From an uncultured Verrucomicrobiales bacterium (GTDB taxonomy: Bacteria > Verrucomicrobiota > Verrucomicrobiia > Verrucomicrobiales > Akkermansiaceae), in contig CASICJ010000037.1 of the NCBI GenBank assembly GCA_949373085.1, positions 1 to 57,653 of the forward strand: DNA of 57,653 nucleotides, in the 5' to 3' direction. Both the position numbers and the translations under genes were made by a program. Shown here in pieces: positions 38,001 to 46,059 of this stretch (position 1 is its first letter; every line of letters starts with the position of its first letter). The notes beneath the pieces are model-generated. The model ran no database searches. It had not been told where the DNA came from and saw only the letters and a list, made by a program, of their open reading frames with translations.

Positions 38001-40599
38001 GCGCGCTGAGGTAAACATCGGGCCAACCTACTCGGGGATGAAGCACTCTCCGGCAGTACCCTCGGCCGGCGAACCCACCACTGTTTCAGTCGTGGCAAAC
38101 GATCCGGACGGTATTTCGAGCCTCACTTTATTCTACTCGGTCAACGGCGGGGTATTTCAAACTGTCGGAATGGGTGGTGGCGCGGATGGAATCTACAGCG
38201 GACAGGTTCCCGGGCAATCAGCCGGGGCACGCGTCCAGTTTTACCTGACTGGTGCCGACTCGGCCGGAGCCATGCAGACATTTCCGCAAGCGGGTCCGGA
38301 TTCGCGTGCCATGTTTCAAGTAAGCGACGGGTCGGCGGCCACCAACGGTTGGCGAAATTTTCGCATCATTATGACTGCGGCGGACTCCACTTTCCAGCAC
38401 CGGTCGATTGAAGTGATGAGCAATGACCGTCTCGGTGCCACCATCATCGATCGTGAGGGAGACATCTACTATGGCTGCGGCGTGCGATTGAAAAGTAGCC
38501 AGCGTGGACGTGCCAATCTTAACCGCGTCGGCTATAGCGTGCGTTTTCCATCGGATGGGCTCTATCGGGGCGCGCTCGACTCGGTCGCGATAGACCGATC
38601 TGAAAGCCAGAGGCCAGGCCAAAGAGAATTGCTCTTCGACATCATGATTGCCAATTCCGGCGGCGTCATCAGCCGCTACTATGACTTCGTCAAAATACTC
38701 GCTCCCAATTCATCGCTGACTGGCGGCGGGCTGTTGCAGATGGCTCGCTATGGTGACGTCTTCCTTGATTCGCAATTTGACAAGGGTGGCGATGGTCAGC
38801 TCTACGAGTACGAACTTATTTATTATCCAACAAGTGAGGACGGCAACGGTTTCAAACGTCCACAACCCGACAGCGTGATCGGATCGGGCGTCTCGAATGC
38901 TAGTGACGATCCCGAATTTTATCGCTGGTTCTTCCTCAATAAAAACAACCGGGAAGCCGATAACTTTTCGCCGATCATGGCCTACAATCAACATTTCCGC
39001 AATTCGGGAGCCTCCTTTGATGCTGGGCTCGAGGATATTGTTGATGTCGACAGTTGGTTCCGGGGCATGGCCTACGCTGTCTTGAGCGGAGCGGGAGACA
39101 ACGCCGGGTCTGGTAGCCAGCATAATGGGATGTATTACGCGCGTCCCGACGGACGTATCATGTTCCTACCGCACGATATGGACTTTGGTGCTGCCGGAGG
39201 AAACCCCACCGCATCGATCTTCGCCAACAGGGAATGTAGCAAGCTAGCAAACTCGAATTCGACGCCTGGCAACGCGCAACGCCGACGTATCTACTTCGGC
39301 ATTCTTCACGACATTGTTACGACGACTTGGAACAGCGCTTATATGTCGGACTTCACCACCCATCTGGCATCACTCGACTCGAGTCAGAACTGGGCCGGCA
39401 AGCTCTCCTCTTTTGACCAACGCCGCAATTATGTACTTAGCCAGATCAATAACTCCATCACTCCCACCAATTTTTCGATCACCACGCTTTCGCCATTAAC
39501 AGTAGCATCGAGTACGGCAACGATCTCTGGTAAAGGATGGGTGAACGTACGGGAGATCCGCCTAGCCGGCAGTTCTGATCCGCGGTCGGTCGAATGGACG
39601 GATGGTAATTCTTGGGCGGTGAATATCCCGGTGGCACCAGGCTCACATGCTTACCGAATTGAGGCCTACGATTTTTCTGGGGAGCTCATTAATACTGATA
39701 CGATTACGATCGATAATAATGGTACGGTCGAACCGGCCTCTGCATTGAATCTCGCCGTCTCCGAGTTGATGTACAACCCATCGGACCCGACGGCGGCAGA
39801 GGTGAATACTGGATTCATCGATGCGGACCTTTTTGAATTCATCGAGCTGACAAACATCGGGACACTGGATGTTGATCTTACAGGGGTGAGCTTTACTGCT
39901 GGAATCAATTACGATCTCCCAGCGATAATCATTCCAACAGGTATGCGAGTCATCCTTGCCCGTAATCGTGCTGCCTTCCTCCTACGCCATCCGGGGACGG
40001 CCCCATTTTTGCTCGCGGGCGAATACGGGATTGGCGATGCAAACAAGCTCGCCAATGGCGGTGAACAGGTTGTGATTGAAGATGCGTTGGGTGGCGATAT
40101 CCGTCGCTTTACCTACGACGACAAATTTCCCTGGCCCAATGTTTCTGACGGCGATGGACCGAGCCTGGTGTTGATCGCGCCCGATACGAATCCTGATCAT
40201 GCCTTCTCATCGAATTGGCGGGCTAGCGCTGCTTCCGGCGGTAACCCGGGCTCTTCAGAAGCCAAGTCCTTCGTTGGGGATCCGAATGCTGACCTCGACA
40301 AGAACGGAGTCCGCGACCTGGTTGATCACGCTTTGCTTGGCGATGGCTCGCAGATTCTGAGCTTCAGTGGCTCGACGGTTGGCTTCGAATTTAATCGTGA
40401 CCTGGCTGCGGACGACGTGGTAGTCGGACTTCAAGTCTCAACTGATTTGTCAAATTGGACGAATGGCTCTGAATTGTTCTCGGCGTTAGATCCGATCTAT
40501 CTTGGGACAGGAGGACAGCGAATACGTTATGAAGCTCAGAGCTCAGAATTGCCGGCAGAGCGCTTTTTCATCAGACTGCAGGTGGTGCTGACCAAGTAA
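35029..40599 (+). CDS. Giant CotH-kinase / lamin-tail surface protein (1856 residues)
   Basis: Intact paralogue of the broken gene at the left edge. Signal peptide about 1-26. Order: lamin-tail domain (28-150, VVFNEVQYNP), beta-sandwich (185-362), second lamin-tail-like domain (367-490), a third beginning VISEIAYNPPG that is interrupted by a second sandwich (512-688) and resumes as QWIEIANRGASAVDLGGW (692-810), CBM-like domain (831-980), Ig-like (990-1100), CotH fold (1110-1478, acidic segment IMFLPHDMDFG), Ig-like segment, final lamin-tail domain (about 1573-1740) and a C-terminal module (VGLQVSTDLSNWTNG). The lamin-tail domains probably bind ligands or matrix; CotH proteins elsewhere are protein kinases, but kinase activity here is untested. 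Only 16 bp follow the previous gene. A GC hairpin lies just after the stop. Confidence 0.88.
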   Translation: MAFSGTPLAFTLALGFLGLVCHPVSASSDGVVVFNEVQYNPAGSDESGEWIELFNQMGIITDISGWRIDGIGYTFPKGTLVDPGSYIVIAKTPSAGEFGPFTGNIDNGGERLRLYNQSDRLMDQLDFGDDGRWPAAADGSGATLAKLKEYTASGRSDLWTYSEQLGGTRLAANFPDAGGSPPTTTVELITLADIWRYKDTSADPGAGWAAIAHPIGGDWKSGAGGIGFESGTTISLGTVLSHPNANPSYVSTYYYEREFDLSAAQLSGLQSLKLRHGFDDGAVVYLNGTEVLRVNMPAGVIDASTSALSGVEIDNLSADMTLATSSLVSGSNRISVEVHQERIGSSDTVFGVELDVEFADVIPSSVPMLSFNEVPPATEASFWVELINPGPANIDLTGIVISAGNDPLRRYQLEAGQLAPGALLLIDEATLGFKPADGEKLFLFDANDTVVLDAREATGRLRGRAEEKKGAWCYPNIATPGLPNVFVFNQDIVISEIAYNPPGLGGSPGVPPTFEVIPLVAMEDSWRYNSNDVDLTSSWVTEEHPSVGDWKTARGPIGFESGALPVPLTTVLSNYTSSTVTYYYETDFVVSAEVFNTAESLVMTHQIDDGAAFYINGVRVGEFNLSSGALNPETLASSSVGNAAIETLQIPVSSLILGVNRLSVEVHQSSTGSSDTVFGLGLDARVQTSPGMAALPFRNSDNQWIEIANRGASAVDLGGWDFDRGIAFNFPAGTMLASGEHACVARDSALFSAAFPGARLLGEFSGSLSRTSENILLRDSYRNPVDELRYFDGGRWPKATDGGGSTLELRDLNADNGDAVAWAASDESNRTEWKTYTYRERAASSRGPDNQWREFNMGLLSDGEILIDDISVIENPGGGAVQKLSDTTFNNPAAWKLVGNHRHGEIIDDPDTPGNKVLRIVATGATEHMHNQIFTKLSSPISNGTEYEISFRARWVSGSRQLHTRLYFNRCANVNLIDRPQDVGTPSAPNSRAEVNIGPTYSGMKHSPAVPSAGEPTTVSVVANDPDGISSLTLFYSVNGGVFQTVGMGGGADGIYSGQVPGQSAGARVQFYLTGADSAGAMQTFPQAGPDSRAMFQVSDGSAATNGWRNFRIIMTAADSTFQHRSIEVMSNDRLGATIIDREGDIYYGCGVRLKSSQRGRANLNRVGYSVRFPSDGLYRGALDSVAIDRSESQRPGQRELLFDIMIANSGGVISRYYDFVKILAPNSSLTGGGLLQMARYGDVFLDSQFDKGGDGQLYEYELIYYPTSEDGNGFKRPQPDSVIGSGVSNASDDPEFYRWFFLNKNNREADNFSPIMAYNQHFRNSGASFDAGLEDIVDVDSWFRGMAYAVLSGAGDNAGSGSQHNGMYYARPDGRIMFLPHDMDFGAAGGNPTASIFANRECSKLANSNSTPGNAQRRRIYFGILHDIVTTTWNSAYMSDFTTHLASLDSSQNWAGKLSSFDQRRNYVLSQINNSITPTNFSITTLSPLTVASSTATISGKGWVNVREIRLAGSSDPRSVEWTDGNSWAVNIPVAPGSHAYRIEAYDFSGELINTDTITIDNNGTVEPASALNLAVSELMYNPSDPTAAEVNTGFIDADLFEFIELTNIGTLDVDLTGVSFTAGINYDLPAIIIPTGMRVILARNRAAFLLRHPGTAPFLLAGEYGIGDANKLANGGEQVVIEDALGGDIRRFTYDDKFPWPNVSDGDGPSLVLIAPDTNPDHAFSSNWRASAASGGNPGSSEAKSFVGDPNADLDKNGVRDLVDHALLGDGSQILSFSGSTVGFEFNRDLAADDVVVGLQVSTDLSNWTNGSELFSALDPIYLGTGGQRIRYEAQSSELPAERFFIRLQVVLTK
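35575..36110 (+). repeat. Internal beta-sandwich duplication, copy 1
   Basis: Encodes a 180-residue sandwich resembling that at 36565-37090 (shared YYYE, HGFDDGAVVYLNGTEV versus HQIDDGAAFYINGVRV, NRISVEVHQ versus NRLSVEVHQ, SSDTVFG in both). A more distant relative lies at 1930-2460. Confidence 0.7.
36565..37090 (+). repeat. Internal beta-sandwich duplication, copy 2, inserted in a lamin-tail domain
   Basis: Second copy of the sandwich at 35575-36110. It separates the first strand of a lamin-tail domain from the rest, so it looks like a domain inserted into another domain. Confidence 0.65.
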
Positions 40600-40600
40600 A

Positions 40601-40645
40601 GGGGGAGCTCGCCCCCTCAAAAGCTTTCAATCCTATTGGATTTTT
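40601..40645 (+). terminator. Hairpin pair after the CotH gene
   Basis: GGGGG (40601-40605) pairs with CCCCC (40612-40616) across a six-base loop. A second stem, AATCC/GGATT at 40629-40642, is followed by TTT. The second is the better intrinsic-terminator candidate. Confidence 0.5.
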
Positions 40646-40670
40646 GACAAAACCAAAAGTGCGAGAGACC

Positions 40671-43600
40671 ATGAAACAACCAATTCTCAAGATTTTCATG
40701 CTCGGCCTAGGCCTCGCCGGGCTAGCTGGCACAGTTTGGGTCATCACATCCATGATCAAAGAAGATCCGGATCGTTCTGGCTCAGGTCTTGCGCGCGGAC
40801 CATTCAAGACGCGCCGCGCAAAGGATTATCAACGACCAACTCAGGTTGCAGTGGACGGAGACTCGACCAGTATTGATTTTTCCAGCGTAGAAGCGAAAAC
40901 GGCTGCCGATTTACAATTAGAAAATCTTGATCCAGGCAAGGCCGGTTGGGACACCGAATTGCAAAGCGACTCTGCGGCCCGCGCGCTCACCCTTATTTTC
41001 GATAAAGATGGTGTCGATAAGCCGATCGCTGAGGACTTTCGGGGGACTCCGCTCAGGCCTGATTTGGTTGAAATCTATTCCAGTGATGGGATCCAAGTTC
41101 GGCGCTTGCAAGTCGGACAGTCTGGTGACGAAGTCCACGCTTTTGATAAGGTTACCTTTCTTAAGGCACTCCCAAAGCAACATGGCACTAGAAAGATTAT
41201 TCGTATTTTACGGAAGGGGAATGAGGGCAATTTCTCCACTCGGGTCATCGCTTCCACCCACGATGAGTCCGTCGTCGGGAAATGGCATCAAACAACCAGT
41301 GTATGGGATTGCAACTGGGAAGTCTCAGCTCTCAAATCTGACGGATTGCCACGTCTAAAACGACTCACGCTGCTTTCCCACGAAGAGGTCACTCGCACTG
41401 GAAAAAAACCGCTATTTGAAGATATCGCAGGCAACGTGCTCCCAGAAGAAATCGGTCCGCACGATTCGCCTGTGACACACTGGGCTCGATCCTTGACCAA
41501 AATCGATAATATAGATTTTTTTGGGCACCACGGAATCGCGATCGGCGATGCGAATGGTGATGGACTGGACGATCTGTATGTTTGCGACTGCGGCGGTTTA
41601 CCTAACCGCCTTTATTTGCAGAACACGGAAGGCACCACCCGCGATATTTCAGCGCAGGCCGGAGTCGATTGGCTCGAGTCTTCTACGTCGGCGCTGTTTC
41701 TTGATCTCGACAATGATGGTGATCAGGATCTGGTCGTCGCGACAGTGGCGCTGGTGCTTGTTTTGGAAAACGACGGGGAAGCAAATTTTTCGCTGCGCAG
41801 CGGAATCCCCGGCATGTCGAACCCACATTCATTGTCCGCAGCTGACTACGATAGCGATGGTGATCTCGATCTCTTCGTCTGTAATTATCTCGCTAATTCA
41901 GCCGCTGGCGGTGTCAGTGGATCTATGGCCGGACTACCATTGCCTTTCAACGATGCCGAAAATGGTGGTCGTAATGCGCTGCTGCGAAATGACGGCAGAC
42001 TACAATTTTCAGATGTTACGAGCGCCGCTGGAATTGCTACGGGTAGCGACCGTTGGAGCTTCGCCGCTTCATGGGAAGACTACGACAATGACGGAGATCA
42101 AGACCTCTATGTTGCAAACGACTTCGGCCGTAATAATCTATTCCGCAATGACGCCGGTCGGTTCACGGATATTGCTGCCGCTGCCGGCGTAGAGGACATT
42201 TCATCCGGGATGTCAGTGGCGTGGAGCGATGCCAATCGCGATGGGAGGATGGATGTCTACGTCAGCAATATGTTCTCCTCTGCCGGGGGGCGCGTTGCCT
42301 TTCAGCGACAGTTCGGCAAGGGCAATCCGGGCGCGACTGCCGATTTCCAACGGATGGCACGCGGCAACACCCTTTTCCTTGGGAGCGACAGGGGGAAATT
42401 TGATGATGTGAGCGAGTCTGCCGGAGTCAATGTTGGCCTCTGGGCATGGAGTTCTCAGTTCGCGGATCTCAACAACGATGGCTGGCAGGACCTGGTCGTC
42501 GCAAATGGTTACCTGACTAACCAGGTTGGCGGTCCCGACTTGTGAAGTTTCTTCTGGCGGCAGGTCGTGTCGCCATCACCGACGGATTTCACCGACAAAC
42601 AGGCAGTCGATACGTATACAAATTCTTGGGCGGCAATTATGGAATCGGCTCGCTCGGGAAGCTCGTGGAGCGGCTCGGAGACAAACCGTACTTTTCTAAA
42701 TACTGGTGGGGGTCAATTTTCGGACGCCTCTTATATTTCGGGATTTGGGTTTGATGATGACGGGAGGGCCTTGGCCATCACTGACTGGGATGGCGATGGG
42801 GATCTGGACCTGTGGGCGCACAATCGCACAGCACCTCGCTTACGTCTCCTGCGCAATAGCTCGCCAGAGGCGAATCGTTCGGTGGCATTCCGATTGAAGG
42901 GTGGAAAAAATTCGAATCGCGATGCGATTGGGGCCCGGCTAAAGCTGACGCTCTCCGATGGCAGCGAACTCCTGCAGACGCTGCGTGCAGGCAGTGCATT
43001 TCTTTCGCAATCATCAAAATGGATCCACTTTGGAATTGATCCGGGGGCGTCGCCATCTTCGCTACATGTGATTTGGCCGGATGGATTTGAAGAATCGTTT
43101 TCCGAAATCGCGGCAGGTGAGCGCTACCACATCGCGGAAGGGGGAGTGCTGAAGAAGGCCTCTCCGCGCGCGGCTCTTCGCTTAGGGCCGGCTCGGCAAC
43201 GACCGATCGCGCCGCAATCTCCTGAGCAGATGGTTTTACCAGGGAGAATTCCGCTTCCGAAGTTCCGCTATATCCCAGCGGGGAAATCGGAATCCGCCGG
43301 ACTTGCTCCAGGTGAGAAGCCGCTCTTCATAACCCTTTTCTCAGGAACCTGTGAATCCTGCACCGAGGAGTTGCGCGAATTCGCACGCGACGAGGAGCGC
43401 ATCAAGGCTGCCGGTCTCGAGGTGCTCGCACTCTCGGTCGACAAGTTGGTGGCCGGGTCCGATCATCTTGCAGCAGGCAAGCTAATCACTACGAGCAAGT
43501 TTCCTTTCCCAAGCGGGACAATAACGCTTCTCAGCGCAGATCACCTGCGCTTCTTACTCAAGTCGCTTTACGATTTCCCAGCATCATTCTCAGTCCCCAT

Positions 43601-44147
43601 CAGCCTCCTGTTAGATGAGGAACGGCGCTTATTCGCAATATATCGAGGTCGAGTCTCGACTGATCTTATCCTCCACGATGTCGCTTTCTCGAAAGCCAAT
43701 GACAACCAGCTTCGTGATCTTTCGGTCCCCTTCCCCGGCAGTTGGTTCACGCCCCTAATTACTCCATCGGAGCTTGCGGAGTTTATTGCAAACCCTTTCC
43801 ACAGCACCTTTCCTGATCAAAGGTTGCGCTATCTCGAACACGCGCTGGCGAGCCCGAACTCGAAAATTCGCAGCGCACGGCTAAAAGGAATAGTGAGTGA
43901 AGGCTATTACCAGCTCGCATTGCAGGAATATTCCAAGGGCAGCAAGAGCAAGGCGGCCGCTTATTACAAAAAAACACTCGCTATAAACCCTAGTAATTCC
44001 GACGCGCTCACCGACTTCGGTGCCCTCCTCGGAAATCAAGGGAAATTCAACGAGGCGGAAGCGCAGTTCCGCATGGCCTTGGAGCTCGATCCCGACAACC
44101 AGCTTGCCAAGAAAAATCTAGAACTGGTGATTCAGAGGCAACGATAG
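40671..44147 (+). CDS. FG-GAP / ASPIC-UnbV / thioredoxin-like / TPR protein with in-frame TGA: candidate selenoprotein
   Basis: The start is the ATG at 40671, preceded by GAGAG; a TTG at 40644 is less likely. An N-terminal membrane anchor (LGLGLAGLAGTVWVITSM) is followed by VCBS/FG-GAP blades about 270-620 with calcium-type loops (DANGDGLDDLY, DLDNDGDQDLVV, DYDSDGDLDLFV). At residue 625 the codon is TGA (42543-42545), after which the same frame continues without a break: SFFWRQVVSPSP, further blades, an ASPIC/UnbV domain about 744-822 (RDAIGARLKLTLSDGS), a thioredoxin-like domain about 883-1003 with CESC (C894, C897) and C-terminal TPRs about 1077-1153. Read through, the protein is 1158 residues. 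A hairpin directly after the TGA resembles a bacterial SECIS element. Alternatives: simple nonsense mutation, or two separate proteins. TGA is an ordinary stop elsewhere in the window (for example at 11821). Confidence 0.7.
42546..42580 (+). promoter_or_regulatory. Candidate SECIS hairpin immediately 3' of the in-frame TGA
   Basis: Nine bases after the TGA (starting 42555), TGGCGGCA (42555-42562) pairs with TGTCGCCA (42568-42575) over eight base pairs, one of them G-U. The loop is GGUCG. In the E. coli fdhF SECIS the loop is GGUC closed by a CA/UG neck at almost the same distance from UGA; here GGUC starts at position 21 counting U of UGA as 1, versus 22 in fdhF. The bulged U of fdhF is absent. 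The hairpin overlaps codons for WRQVV, so part of the similarity may come from protein constraint. Confidence 0.55.
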
Positions 44148-44380
44148 CTAGGTTATTCTGTTAGTTTCTCGCTAAAGGCTAAGCTCAGTCGCCACCCACG
44201 AAGGAGCAAAATTCCAAACATGATTCGCACTTCTCTGATTTTTAATAGTAGGATTCCCATTACAAAAATTCCTTAGAAGTAACATTGGAAGCTGGAAGTT
44301 TTATCTACTATTCGATCGTGCGGGGTTCTGACTTAAGGGCGATCGCTTTTTATCACTGGCACGAAAGGCTGAGGCCTCCA

Positions 44381-45871
44381 TTACTTACGTTTAAGCCCTT
44401 TAACGACCATATCAATCTCGAGGAGCGATTCACCAAAATTTCCATCCTTAATCGCTAATTCTGATTCGCGGATGAAGTTTCCTTTGGGGTCATAACTTCG
44501 GACGGCACATTCGTGCAGCACGCCGACCGCCTCACTCTCGTCGGCCCGCGTGAGCCTGAGAAAGAGTTTACCTCCGCCATCTTTTGCTGGACCCAATTTT
44601 CCGATGAGAGGAGTAAGATCAATCCCGACCTCGATCGGCGTTTTGTCCTCGGGACCAGCGATAGGCACATGCCCCGCGTTGCCCCCGCGAAAGAGAGGCC
44701 AGCCATTGAAGGCTTCCGGTGCAAATTCGTGCTCAGGAGCGCTAGCATCCTTATTACTAGCGATACCAATACTCATTCGGATATCCGTCCGATCGCTACA
44801 AGCGAGCTTCAACCTAAGAGTTCTTCGGGGAAGGTAGCGAGTCACTTCGGCACGGCCAAGGAAGTTCCCACGTTTCCATGTAGGATCAATCATCGCGCTA
44901 TAAAGAAGGAAGATCTTTCCATCCTTCGACCAATTCTCACCCCATGAATTAACGACGATATAGGCTCCCCGTTCCCAGTCAGCGAGAGTCACTTTACCAT
45001 CATCGTTAAGGTCAAGGTCATTGGTAATCTTGCCATCACCATTCACATCATAACCGACTTGGTCGTCGTATCCCACGCAGGTGATACCGTGCCCATAGCC
45101 ACTCGGCCCCCAGCGGACCCACACATCATCTCCAGCCCCATACTCGCCTTCCGGGATCGTTTTAGTGACCTTTTTCAATTCCCCCATTCGTCCATCTAGG
45201 GCAAAAATTCCACCAATCGTTTTCTTTCCTACCTTCTGTTGATTTCGATCAAAAAGCCATCCCCGTGCCTCATTCAACTGATCCACAGTATTAGCAGGCG
45301 AGTAGCGATAACCCGACACGCGATACTCCATAGCCTCGCGCCAGATCTGATAACCGTTTGGCCAGACGCCGATCTTATCCAAGCGAACGCCACCGTATGA
45401 TTTGGCAGTGGGAATGCCGATCCGCTTGGCGACCTCCCAACCATGATAAGCCTCGGATCCCACGTTCTCCGCTCGATTCATCATATTCCACGAAAAGTGA
45501 GCCGGAAAGCGAGTTGCATCAGAGTCTGCCGCAGTCCCATTTAAAACATTCATCTCATAGGTAAAGATAGATCCTATCGCTGCGAACTGACCGCATGTCC
45601 CCCACCTCTGTTTGTAAATTGGCGGGAACTGCTCGCGAGTGGAATTATCGACCTGGGAAGGCAGACGTTTCAGGTCAATTTTTCCCTCTCCCACATCCGG
45701 ACCCTTGGCATCCTTCCAGGTATCGTAGTCCTTCCCCTGCGAAGGGGGCCGCGCAAAACCACCAGGATATTCGGCCCGGGCATGCTCGACTTCGGCCGCG
45801 ACCAGCGGCCCCATGGAACTTGCGAACAAAAGGCTTCCAGCAGCTAGGAATCGTCTTGAAAAGGTAATCAT
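44381..45871 (-). CDS. Exported papain-like cysteine peptidase (C1) with calcium-type insert
   Basis: 496-residue exported peptidase. The ATG at 45871 begins a signal peptide (FLAAGSLLFASSMGPLVAA); an upstream GTG at 45898 is less likely. Papain features: Gln88 and Cys93 in YKQRWGTCGQFAAIG, His261 in SGYGHGITCVGYDD, Asn308 in IVVNSWGENW. Between the catalytic His and Asn lies a 26-residue EF-hand/dockerin-like segment (DVNGDGKITND and DLNDDGKVTLADW, about 275-300), in a position where papains normally have a short loop. This suggests calcium could affect the active site. The long propeptide-like N-terminus and beta-rich C-terminus (about 330-496) have no clear family. It stands alone between two plus-strand genes. 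Confidence 0.85.
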   Translation of the reverse strand: MITFSRRFLAAGSLLFASSMGPLVAAEVEHARAEYPGGFARPPSQGKDYDTWKDAKGPDVGEGKIDLKRLPSQVDNSTREQFPPIYKQRWGTCGQFAAIGSIFTYEMNVLNGTAADSDATRFPAHFSWNMMNRAENVGSEAYHGWEVAKRIGIPTAKSYGGVRLDKIGVWPNGYQIWREAMEYRVSGYRYSPANTVDQLNEARGWLFDRNQQKVGKKTIGGIFALDGRMGELKKVTKTIPEGEYGAGDDVWVRWGPSGYGHGITCVGYDDQVGYDVNGDGKITNDLDLNDDGKVTLADWERGAYIVVNSWGENWSKDGKIFLLYSAMIDPTWKRGNFLGRAEVTRYLPRRTLRLKLACSDRTDIRMSIGIASNKDASAPEHEFAPEAFNGWPLFRGGNAGHVPIAGPEDKTPIEVGIDLTPLIGKLGPAKDGGGKLFLRLTRADESEAVGVLHECAVRSYDPKGNFIRESELAIKDGNFGESLLEIDMVVKGLKRK

Positions 45872-46059
45872 AAGTAAAATCGTGAAGTAATACTTCACCT
45901 TACAGCAAATACTATCGTGAGATGGTGTATTATCGCTTTAGCGGAAACCCATTCTCTCCCCACCTTTAAAAACAAACATTCACCCTCTTATCAAAATTTG
46001 GCCGATAGATCACAGCCTTAACCAACAGTAAATAACGTCATGGCCCTCTTTGCGTAGGC

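Noticed and set aside
42543-42545. Reassigned TGA (genetic code change)
   Set aside because: TGA terminates other intact genes here, for example the DUF1501 gene at 11821-11823 and the PSD1 gene at 10397-10399, so only a local recoding event would fit.
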